From Candidatus Colimorpha pelethequi (lineage in GTDB: Bacteria > Bacteroidota > Bacteroidia > Bacteroidales > P3), in NCBI GenBank assembly GCA_018064245.1, contig JAGHVO010000045.1:1-47433 (forward strand): a DNA stretch of 47,433 nt, in the 5' to 3' direction. Each line of letters opens with the position of its first letter. Position 1 is the first letter of the stretch. Made by a program: the position numbers and the translations under genes. The notes under the pieces were generated by a model. That model searched no databases, was not told the origin of the DNA, and saw only the letters and a program-made list of their open reading frames with translations. Below are positions 42,101 through 47,433 of this stretch, one piece after another.

Positions 42101-42546
42101 ATCAGCAACAAGCCCACAATAACCAACAATGGCACAGCTGCATATTTCACATATTTCTTGTTGGCGGCGATATTGATGGCATTCTGAAATGGTACAGGTT
42201 TCAACGCATTGGTTTTCTGTGCAATACTTGCCTGAAGGAGTTCGTCGCTCACCGCCGAACCCATTTGCTGAAGCTGCAACAAATTCAACAACTTATCCTT
42301 AACTTCAGGAAAATGTTCACCTATAATGCGCGCCGCGTCTTCATAAGAAATACACTTGCCCAAACGGTGCATCTTCAACAACGGCACAACAATGTAAAAA
42401 CCCGTAACAAAGAGGAAAGCCGCAACAAACAACCAGAACAGGATAGCGCGTAAAACCGAAGAAAGATAACCAAAATGCTCGACACACACAACAACAAGAA
42501 ACAGCGTGAGCATAATTGCCACAGCCAAAATGACGCCTTTTATCAC
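39184..42546 (-). CDS. DUF4175 family membrane-anchored coiled-coil protein
   Basis: 1120 residues from GTG 42546. Two N-terminal hydrophobic stretches (about residues 1-28 and 31-57), another near 135-152 ('AAVPLLVIVGLLLIVPSFI'), then Ig-like beta domains (about 160-480) and a very long Glu/Gln/Lys-rich coiled coil from about 490 to 760, with a second Gln/Lys/Met-rich helical region towards the end ('QQEMIRRMMQEYGQQLKEES'). I recognise DUF4175, a Bacteroidota family of unknown function, probably a periplasm-spanning protein. The frame is open upstream for 22 conserved-looking codons (SLDAFIRKYYKNR) with no ATG, GTG or TTG, so the true start may be a rare codon such as ACG 42609. No terminator was seen. 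Confidence 0.83.
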   Translation of the reverse strand: MIKGVILAVAIMLTLFLVVVCVEHFGYLSSVLRAILFWLFVAAFLFVTGFYIVVPLLKMHRLGKCISYEDAARIIGEHFPEVKDKLLNLLQLQQMGSAVSDELLQASIAQKTNALKPVPFQNAINIAANKKYVKYAAVPLLVIVGLLLIVPSFISGPSKRIVHYSTYYERPAPFSFVVENKSLTVAQQEDFLLQVVIDGNTVPDEVFVVVEGNPYRMHAVDKSHFTYVFKTVQRSCEFVLQAGGVTSQPYKLEVYPKPVVANFQVLLSYPAYTHRTNEILSNEGTFTVPVGTTIKWVFQTKDVDTLYFAIENGSDASLSHFTPHQPDDNGRLSVVNSAMKSFSYAFFVGNARVATSDTLPFNVSVVDDMSPMIIAVEAADSAFESRVFFRGRIKDDYGFTKLKFNVVKTNSGDTIATYNYPIGITQETSQEFYFSFNFEELSLSPGDKLNYYFEVWDNDAIHGPKSSKSQQFELVVPTEGQIDSLMDRNAKEAIEHAETSMSELKKMQQEINDIMRSLVDKKELNWQDKKQLEELAKKQREVRSMLDQMQQQIQENNKLEQKYREQSEQLLEKQKELERLFNEVLTDEMKETMKQIEKLMQETDKKKVQEQLEQLKLSNEDLQKQLDQDIELMKRLETEKKVEEAIQKAEKLSQEQRDLSKESANSKSKDNEQLMQKQQELSKQFQDLKKDIQEIQKDYKSLDPSSNFKVDEELQKQIEKSQQNAEKQLEKGNKKDASGHQKQAGDDLDKLSEQLAEAEMDMEQEDLAEDAEMVRRLLKSLVTLSFNQEQLMSDLSSIYIQDPKYQDIIRDQNLIKSDFKGVEDSLIALAKRQIAVAAVINKDLSEANSMLGSSLSELLSFNQSFYGSYKNTSASKSMQYTMTSFNNLALILAESLDKMQDQMRKNQQQQKQGSCKRKCNKPNSSCSKPGKGKPSPKSMRQMQQELNKQLEALKKKMEKDGRQQGNGRKKIGENNSMSEEFAKMAAQQEMIRRMMQEYGQQLKEESGGNSKLAKEIDNLMRQMEQTETDLVNKTISQQTISRQQQILTRMLEHEKAEMQREKEERRKSNEGKDLYQTSQGDLEKYNQLQKKTIELIKSVPPTLSPYYKAKVNDYFFKENK

Positions 42547-42628
42547 CCTGTTTTTGTAATACTTGCGTATAAAGGCATCCAGACTTTGTATAATCGAACT
42601 GTTATCCGTAGAATAATAAATTGACTTG

Positions 42629-42636
42629 CAAAGTTA
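42629..42636 (-). promoter_or_regulatory. -7 promoter element of the DUF4175 gene
   Basis: Minus-strand TAACTTTG, exact TAnnTTTG match. The transcript would start near 42622, 76 nt before the GTG at 42546 but only ~13 nt before the ACG at 42609. Confidence 0.6.
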
Positions 42637-42672
42637 CGAAAAAGAAAGAAAGGGAGCAAGCTGCAAGCATCA

Positions 42673-43566
42673 TTATTTACCCAAAAAGTCAGCGATTTCG
42701 TCCTCCTTAATGTTTCTGTAATGATAAGTCTCTACTGGCGCGCCATCTTGCAAAAGCATAATCAACGGCCTGTTGCCATAAGTCATATAAAGGAACGCCG
42801 TATCATTTACATAAAAAGGATGGTAATCCACCGCTACCGTATCCAGCGATTGAGGCACAAGGTAAACAATTGCGTTGCTGTCAATGTGATAGCGTTTCTG
42901 GAAAGTCTCTATTTTTTGCATCGCCATCTTGCAGTACGGGCATTTGGGAGTAACAAACGCCACCAATCTACGACCTTCTCCCAAGGAGGCCTGCTGGTAG
43001 ATTTCGGAAGGCTGGAAATGCTGTTCGTAATACTCTTCGTTATAAGGAGCACCTTTCTGCTTGAACATCCAAGAATCCAGCGGAGAAAAGATAAATACAG
43101 CGGCAAATGGCGCAACGATGGCAATTGCCCAAAGATACCACTTGGGACGCCACTGGAACGAAGGAACCGGCCGCACCAACATGGTAAGCAAAATCAAAAT
43201 AGCATTCTTGATGATGGATCTGACGGGCGATATTTCTACCAGGCTGCCAAAGCACTGACAACTGTCTGTGCGTCCGATCAATGCCGTATAGCTCAAAAAA
43301 ATAGTAAAAAGCAGCAACACCAATAAAGTAACCGTCGTAGTAAGACGATTGCAGAGATTGGAAACCAGTCCGACACCCAAAAGGAACTCGCCGGCTATGC
43401 AGATTCGCGCCAAGATAAAAGCCCAATCCATGGAAAAGAAGCCAAAAGAATAGACATAAACCTCAAAGCGATCAATGCCGATCATCTTGGCCACTGCCGA
43501 AAAAATAAAGACAAGACCCAAAAGGATCTTGAGAAATAAAAGTATGATTTTTAGAGCTTTTGACAT
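42673..43566 (-). CDS. MauE/DoxX-like membrane domain fused to a thioredoxin-like domain
   Basis: 297 residues. The N-terminal ~160 form four or five transmembrane helices of the DoxX/MauE superfamily: 'ILLGLVFIFSAVAKMIGIDR' is the family opening, and 'GRTDSCQCFGSLVEISP' is the MauE-type paired-Cys loop (CxCFG). After a further helix (about 143-163) a periplasmic thioredoxin-like domain carries the redox pair in 'VAFVTPKCPYCKMAMQKIE'. A membrane Cys pair joined to an external CxxC suggests electron transfer from membrane to a periplasmic thiol (inference). It stands downstream of the small lipoprotein gene, separated by a terminator. Confidence 0.82.
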   Translation of the reverse strand: MSKALKIILLFLKILLGLVFIFSAVAKMIGIDRFEVYVYSFGFFSMDWAFILARICIAGEFLLGVGLVSNLCNRLTTTVTLLVLLLFTIFLSYTALIGRTDSCQCFGSLVEISPVRSIIKNAILILLTMLVRPVPSFQWRPKWYLWAIAIVAPFAAVFIFSPLDSWMFKQKGAPYNEEYYEQHFQPSEIYQQASLGEGRRLVAFVTPKCPYCKMAMQKIETFQKRYHIDSNAIVYLVPQSLDTVAVDYHPFYVNDTAFLYMTYGNRPLIMLLQDGAPVETYHYRNIKEDEIADFLGK

Positions 43567-43595
43567 ATTGAAACGCTATTTTATTAACTCAAAAA

Positions 43596-43627
43596 CAAAA
43601 AGAGGGAACCGAAAAACAGTTCCCTCT
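43596..43627 (-). terminator. Intrinsic terminator of the small lipoprotein gene
   Basis: Inverted repeat AGAGGGAAC / GTTCCCTCT (9 bp) with a 9-nt loop, followed on the minus strand by TTTT and G-T5 (plus-strand A residues 43591-43600). Confidence 0.88.
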
Positions 43628-43646
43628 AATCTGATACTTCATAAAA

Positions 43647-43856
43647 TTATTCAGTAGCGCAGGAGGCTGAAACATTACCACCAAATGCTTCTACTGGAGG
43701 AACGAAATCTTTGCACTCAGAAGGTTTCATTTCACCAGCGTCATAAGATACTGAAAGGCCAGCAACTTTAGCAGTACAGGTGCATTGTTTTTTGCAAGAG
43801 GTAGCAGCGAGGCTAACCAATACAACTGCGCAAAGAGCGAGAACGGTTTTTTTCAT
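43647..43856 (-). CDS. Small cysteine-rich lipoprotein
   Basis: 69 residues. Lipoprotein signal 'MKKTVLALCAVVLVSLAATS' with the lipidated Cys21, leaving a mature peptide of 49 residues that starts CKKQCTCTAK and has two further cysteines (ECKDF and the final SCATE). No family recognised; small proteins of this kind are common in Bacteroidota envelopes. Single-gene unit with a 130-nt leader and its own terminator, which suggests strong, separately regulated expression. Confidence 0.78.
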   Translation of the reverse strand: MKKTVLALCAVVLVSLAATSCKKQCTCTAKVAGLSVSYDAGEMKPSECKDFVPPVEAFGGNVSASCATE

Positions 43857-43985
43857 TTTTATTTGTGCCTGTTATAAACCATCGGCACATCGGTTTTTGA
43901 TTTACAAGGTGACCAGCCTTGAGATAGTGTTTGTGTTGTCGAGAAAGAGCGGTCAAAATAGCCTTGCGGCTATCTCTTTCGAGTA
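43857..43985 (-). promoter_or_regulatory. Structured 5' leader of the small lipoprotein gene
   Basis: On the minus strand the leader begins with an inner hairpin ATAGCC-GCAA-GGCTAT (a GNRA-type tetraloop) enclosed by CGAAAGAG / CTCTTTCTCG, then CAAGG / CCTTG around CTGGTCA, then AAACC / GGTTT just before the gene. Consecutive stems in a ~129-nt leader are more than expected by chance in AT-rich spacer DNA. No known riboswitch is recognised. The remaining part of the 285-nt gap (43994-44070) shows nothing else. Confidence 0.4.
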
Positions 43986-43993
43986 CAAAAATA
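43986..43993 (-). promoter_or_regulatory. -7 promoter element of the small lipoprotein gene
   Basis: Minus-strand TATTTTTG, exact TAnnTTTG match, 130 nt before the ATG at 43856. Confidence 0.6.
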
Positions 43994-44070
43994 AGAAATA
44001 ATTGTCAAATAAACGACATTTGATAACAAAAAAATCTCAGATTAATGACTACCACCACTTTATATGAAAT

Positions 44071-44120
44071 AAAAAAAGAAAAATAAAGCGGAATTATTGC
44101 TTAGCGCAATAATTCCGCTT
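44071..44120 (-). terminator. Intrinsic terminator of the SDR/sphingolipid gene run
   Basis: Perfect 15-bp inverted repeat (AAGCGGAATTATTGC at 44086-44100, complement at 44106-44120, 5-nt loop), followed on the minus strand by TTTATTTTTC and seven T. Confidence 0.93.
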
Positions 44121-44141
44121 ATAAATCAAGATACAAAAACA

Positions 44142-44942
44142 TCAACTTTTGTAGTAGTCGCGCAATATATTCACGAACATATTGCCTGGCAAGATGCGCT
44201 TGATGGCCACGGAAAGCTTTTGTTCGAAATTCGCCACCACATAACGCAGTCTTGGTTTGCGGCAATCCACAATCTTGGCTATGGTTTGAGCCAATATTTC
44301 GGGCTTTAGGCCGCCGTTCTCCTCCTTTTCGATAATTTCCAAGGAGTGCTTGAAAACAGGTCCGTAGGCGGGATCCTGAAGCGTTGCTTGTGAATTTTTG
44401 CGCGAAGCCGTGAAATTAGTGGCAAAATCGCCTGGCTCCACCATCGAAACAGAAATGCCAAAACGTTTTACCTCAGCGCTCAGCGCCTCGGAAAATCCCT
44501 CAATGGCAAACTTGGAAGCTGAATAGAAACCTTGGTAGGGAAGACCCATCACGCCGCCAATGGAACTTAGATTGATGATTTTTCCATAACCCTGCTTACG
44601 CATGAAAGGAAGCACCTTCTGGCACATGTTCACACAACCCATGAAATTCGTGTCCATCTGCACACGGATCTCCTCTTGCGTAGCATGTTCCAAAGAACCT
44701 CCAATGCCCATACCGGCATTGTTGATGAGCACATCAATACGACCCTCTTGCTCCACCACGGCACGCACCTGATTTTCCACAGCTTCCGCTTCACGAACGT
44801 CCAACTTCAAGAATTTGATTGTATTATGCATGATTTCATGCCGACTTGTACCATAGACAATATTGCCTTTGGAGGCCAACAATTCGGCAGTTGCTTTGCC
44901 AAAACCCGAAGAGGCGCCGGTAATGAGAATAACCTTGGACAT
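44142..44942 (-). CDS. Short-chain dehydrogenase/reductase
   Basis: Classical SDR of 266 residues. NAD(P) motif 'ILITGASSGFGKATAELLAS' at residues 5-24, 'LDVREAE', 'DVLINNAGMGIGGSL' and the active-site segments 'GKIINLSSIGGVMG' and 'YQGFYSASKFAIEGFSEAL' (Tyr-x3-Lys). 'MVEPGDFATNF' follows. C-terminal hydrophobic patch 'LPGNMFVNILRDYYKS'. Many SDRs of this look act on 3-keto lipids. Its position after the GNAT-like and serine palmitoyltransferase genes makes 3-ketosphinganine reductase a plausible role (inference). Substrate cannot be read from sequence. Confidence 0.9.
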   Translation of the reverse strand: MSKVILITGASSGFGKATAELLASKGNIVYGTSRHEIMHNTIKFLKLDVREAEAVENQVRAVVEQEGRIDVLINNAGMGIGGSLEHATQEEIRVQMDTNFMGCVNMCQKVLPFMRKQGYGKIINLSSIGGVMGLPYQGFYSASKFAIEGFSEALSAEVKRFGISVSMVEPGDFATNFTASRKNSQATLQDPAYGPVFKHSLEIIEKEENGGLKPEILAQTIAKIVDCRKPRLRYVVANFEQKLSVAIKRILPGNMFVNILRDYYKS

Positions 44943-45037
44943 GAGTTTAGTAAAGAGTTAATAGTTATTGGGGTAAGAAGTCAAGACTACCACTGGTCAC
45001 TCGTCACAAAAAACATTTGTCAGTTCACCGATTACCA

Positions 45038-46159
45038 TCAAATAGCCTTGCCGAAGACTGCACGCTGCATCAATTCTTCAGCCTGATACTGAGTGCTCCA
45101 AATCTTTACGGCTTCGTTACCCATAATCTGGGGGTTGGTATAGGCTTTCTGCACATTGAACTTGATGGCATTCTGATTCATCTCGCAATAATAGATTGAA
45201 TGTACACCACGTTTCTGCCAATCGGGATGAACGCCGTTGAGCAAAAGATCAATAGTGTCGAACTTATGCAAAGCGCGCAGAATATGGTACCATCCGAAGG
45301 GGAAAAGATGACCATTTGCCTTTTTGTAGGCGTCGTTCAAACTGGGAATACTCAAGCCAAAAGCAACCAAGTTGTCGTCCTTATCCACCACAAAATTAGC
45401 GAAATTGAGGTTTACGAACGGGAAATACTCGTTGATATAGACATCTATTTCCTTCTCGGTAAGAGGAACGAAATCGTACAAATCCTTGAAAGATTCGTTG
45501 ATGGTGAGGAAGAATTTGCGGGCGTAGGGATAGATTTCCTTGCGTTTCTTGAAGCGAAGCAACTTCAATCCATATTTTTCCATCACCAAACCATTGATAC
45601 GACCCACCTTTTCGGGAACAGGCTGGTTGGCAGGCATTTGATACTGCTGCCAACGGCACTTGATTTCAAAGCCCATACGTTCCACAAAGTCGATGTAATA
45701 CTTAGGATTGTAAAGTGTGCTGATATTCTGGCGTTGGTCGAAATTGTTGATCATCCAACATTCCTTGTCCATGTCGGTAAAGCCGAAAGGACCTTCGATT
45801 TCCTCCATGCCATGAGTTTTTCCAAACTCAATAACCTTGTCTATCAGTGCTTTGAATACATCATAATCTTCAATGAAGTCGCACCAGCCAAAACGCACGG
45901 ATTTTTTGTTCCAATGCTCGTTGCAAGTACGATTGATGATAGCGGCAACACGGCCCACTATCTCTTTGCCGCGATAGGCCATATAGAGTTGAAGGTCACA
46001 GTGCTCCAAAGAAGGGTTTTTCTTGGTCAGCAATCCCAATTCATCCGACAACAAAGGGGGAATGTAAGTAGGAACATTCCTGAACAATTTGTTGGGAAAA
46101 TCTATGAACTTTCTGAGCTCACAACGTCCTTGAACCTCTTTTACGACAATAGTACTCAT
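45038..46159 (-). CDS. GNAT-fold-like protein next to serine palmitoyltransferase
   Basis: 373 residues, cytosolic. N-terminal 'RKFIDFPNKLFRNVPTYIPP' and 'LQLYMAYRGKEIVGRVAAII' are typical of the uncharacterised GNAT-like family found in lipid loci; 'EEIEGPFGFTDMDKECWMIN' and 'YNPKYYIDFVERMGFEIKCR' recur in it, and 'GVHPDWQKRGVHSIYYCEM' near residue 315 is the acetyl-CoA-type Q/RxxGxG/A region. It lies 52 nt after spt. Bacterial ceramide synthase of Caulobacter (bCerS) is a GNAT-fold acyltransferase beside spt; whether this is its functional counterpart cannot be decided here. Confidence 0.78.
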   Translation of the reverse strand: MSTIVVKEVQGRCELRKFIDFPNKLFRNVPTYIPPLLSDELGLLTKKNPSLEHCDLQLYMAYRGKEIVGRVAAIINRTCNEHWNKKSVRFGWCDFIEDYDVFKALIDKVIEFGKTHGMEEIEGPFGFTDMDKECWMINNFDQRQNISTLYNPKYYIDFVERMGFEIKCRWQQYQMPANQPVPEKVGRINGLVMEKYGLKLLRFKKRKEIYPYARKFFLTINESFKDLYDFVPLTEKEIDVYINEYFPFVNLNFANFVVDKDDNLVAFGLSIPSLNDAYKKANGHLFPFGWYHILRALHKFDTIDLLLNGVHPDWQKRGVHSIYYCEMNQNAIKFNVQKAYTNPQIMGNEAVKIWSTQYQAEELMQRAVFGKAI

Positions 46160-46211
46160 TATTTCTGTGATTTGGGTGAATAGTGATCAGATTACCTGTC
46201 ACTTGCCACAC

Positions 46212-47396
46212 CTATAATATTTGCAATTTCTTGAAATTCTGATAAATCTTTTCCACAGCATAGTCCACCTGCTCCTTGGTATGGGTAGCCATAAGCGCTA
46301 CGCGGATCAACGTATCTTCGGAAGGAACAGCCGGTGCGATGACTGGCGTAACAAACAAACCATCCTCCAAAAGCATATGCGTGAGCATGAAAGTCTTATC
46401 ATTGTCACGAACAAACAATGGAATGATAGGTGTTTCTGTGTTGCCGATTTCAAATCCAAGATCTTTAAATGATTTCAGCGCATATCGAGTGATGTCCCAC
46501 AAAGCTTGCTGACGTTCCGGCTCGGAACGCATGATGTGCAATGCCGCCAGCACGGATGCCGTAGAAGCGGGGGAGATGGATGCGGTGAAGATATAGGGAC
46601 GCACATTGTGCTTCATCCAATTGATAGTCTCCTTGTCGGAAGCAATAAAACCGCCCACGGAAGCCAACGACTTGGAGAAAGTGCCCATTACCAACTCAAC
46701 GTTTTTCAATTGGTTAAAGTGATCACAAGTACCACGGCCTTCACGTCCGAAAACACCCAAACCATGAGCTTCGTCCACCATCAAAGTAGCCTGGTATTTG
46801 TCGCATAACTCCACAAGTTTTGGTATGGGAGCCACATCGCCTTCCATTGAGAAAACGCCATCGGTTACCACCAGCTTGGAAGCCTCGACAGGACAGCGCT
46901 GCAACACGCGTTCGAGATCCTCCATATTGTTGTGCTTGTATTTATACGTGTTGGCAAATGTAATCTGTTTGCCTTCCATAATAGAAGCATGGTCGCGCTC
47001 GTCGTAAATCACATAGTCGTTACGACCCGTAATACAAGGAATCACACCCGAATTGGCTTGAAAGCCAGCAGAGAACAACATCACGCCATCCTTGCCCATA
47101 AATTCAGCCAGTTCGTCCTGAAGTTGAATATGGATATCCAGTGTTCCGTTCAAAAATGGGGAACCGGCACAGCCAGAGCCATATTTATCAATGGCCGCCT
47201 TTGCCGCCTCCTTAATTTTTGGATGGTTGGTAAGCCCCAGATAGGAGTTGGAACCAAACATGAGAACCTTACGACCATTTACAAGAACCTCAGTATTCTG
47301 CTCGGAAGAGATGGGAGTAAAATAGGGATAAATACCTTTAGCTTTAGCTTCTTGTGGGGCAGTATATTGAGAAAGTTTCTTCTGTAACGGTTTCAT
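46212..47396 (-). CDS. spt: Serine palmitoyltransferase (alpha-oxoamine synthase family)
   Basis: PLP enzyme of 394 residues that condenses serine with palmitoyl-CoA to 3-ketosphinganine, the first step of sphingolipid synthesis. Motifs: 'NGRKVLMFGSNSYLGLTNHP', 'YGSGCAGSPFLNGTLDIHIQ', 'DGVFSMEGDVAPIPKLVELC', 'MVDEAHGLGVFGREGRG' and the PLP-lysine segment 'MGTFSKSLASVGGFIASDK' (Lys242). It closely resembles Bacteroides SPT as I recall it; other family members (BioF, Kbl, HemA) fit less well because of 'PYFTPIS' near the start and the KYKHN segment. First gene of the minus-strand run spt - GNAT-like - SDR. Only 37 nt lie between its start and the window end. Confidence 0.9.
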   Translation of the reverse strand: MKPLQKKLSQYTAPQEAKAKGIYPYFTPISSEQNTEVLVNGRKVLMFGSNSYLGLTNHPKIKEAAKAAIDKYGSGCAGSPFLNGTLDIHIQLQDELAEFMGKDGVMLFSAGFQANSGVIPCITGRNDYVIYDERDHASIMEGKQITFANTYKYKHNNMEDLERVLQRCPVEASKLVVTDGVFSMEGDVAPIPKLVELCDKYQATLMVDEAHGLGVFGREGRGTCDHFNQLKNVELVMGTFSKSLASVGGFIASDKETINWMKHNVRPYIFTASISPASTASVLAALHIMRSEPERQQALWDITRYALKSFKDLGFEIGNTETPIIPLFVRDNDKTFMLTHMLLEDGLFVTPVIAPAVPSEDTLIRVALMATHTKEQVDYAVEKIYQNFKKLQIL

Positions 47397-47433
47397 ATAT
47401 TTAATATATTTTTACAAATTAAATGATGAACAC

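Overview
The window looks like a chromosomal piece of an anaerobic, fermentative member of the Bacteroidales (phylum Bacteroidota). The evidence is repeated use of the Bacteroidota -7 promoter motif TAnnTTTG (mostly TATCTTTG), type IX secretion (T9SS) C-terminal signals, families typical of the phylum (DUF4837, DUF6089, DUF4175, WbqC), a sphingolipid-forming serine palmitoyltransferase, tryptophanase and a lysine-fermentation enzyme. I cannot name a genus. No phage, transposase, integrase or CRISPR array was seen.

Layout. 0.2-1.5 kb: a secreted TlpA-like thioredoxin protein. 1.7-8.4 kb: an envelope-biogenesis run (DUF4837 lipoprotein, DUF6089 barrel, uppS, bamA, two OmpH/Skp chaperones) closed by a strong terminator. 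8.4-12.6 kb: a repeat-rich spacer, an ECF sigma factor, two membrane proteins, a fragment of a T9SS sorting domain and a large T9SS cargo protein. 12.8-13.9 kb, minus strand: kal and a CoA-transferase subunit A. 14.2-17.8 kb: secreted protein, GtrA, M14 carboxypeptidase with a T9SS tail, glycosyltransferase. 17.8-20.8 kb: lipoprotein, phosphohexomutase, small membrane protein. 20.8-22.5 kb: tryptophanase with a long structured leader. 22.6-26.4 kb: aroB diverging from a U32 peptidase, then a VanX-like dipeptidase. 26.4-28.2 kb: vsr, a TSCPD protein and a two-gene AT-rich island.

28.3-31.7 kb, minus strand: a second ECF sigma/anti-sigma pair with an outer-membrane protein, and a MntP-like membrane protein. 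31.7-34.5 kb: rsmA, a TPR protein and tRNA-Lys(UUU). 34.7-35.8 kb, plus strand: a small acidic protein and a WbqC protein. 35.9-44 kb, minus strand: mnmG flanked by two parS-like sequences, ybeY, an RsbW-like ATPase, a very long DUF4175 coiled-coil protein, a MauE/DoxX-thioredoxin fusion and a Cys-rich lipoprotein with a structured leader. 44.1-47.4 kb: SDR, GNAT-like protein and serine palmitoyltransferase, which together resemble a ceramide/sphingolipid module.

Most of the window is ordinary core genome. The points most worth checking are: heptamer arrays set at an identical distance from two -7 boxes; a 46-bp repeat placed just after two unrelated genes; the orphan T9SS tail; the tna leader; the AT-rich island with an internally duplicated protein; the parS-like pair around mnmG; a DUF4175 gene whose conserved N-terminus lies upstream of any normal start codon; and the sphingolipid trio.
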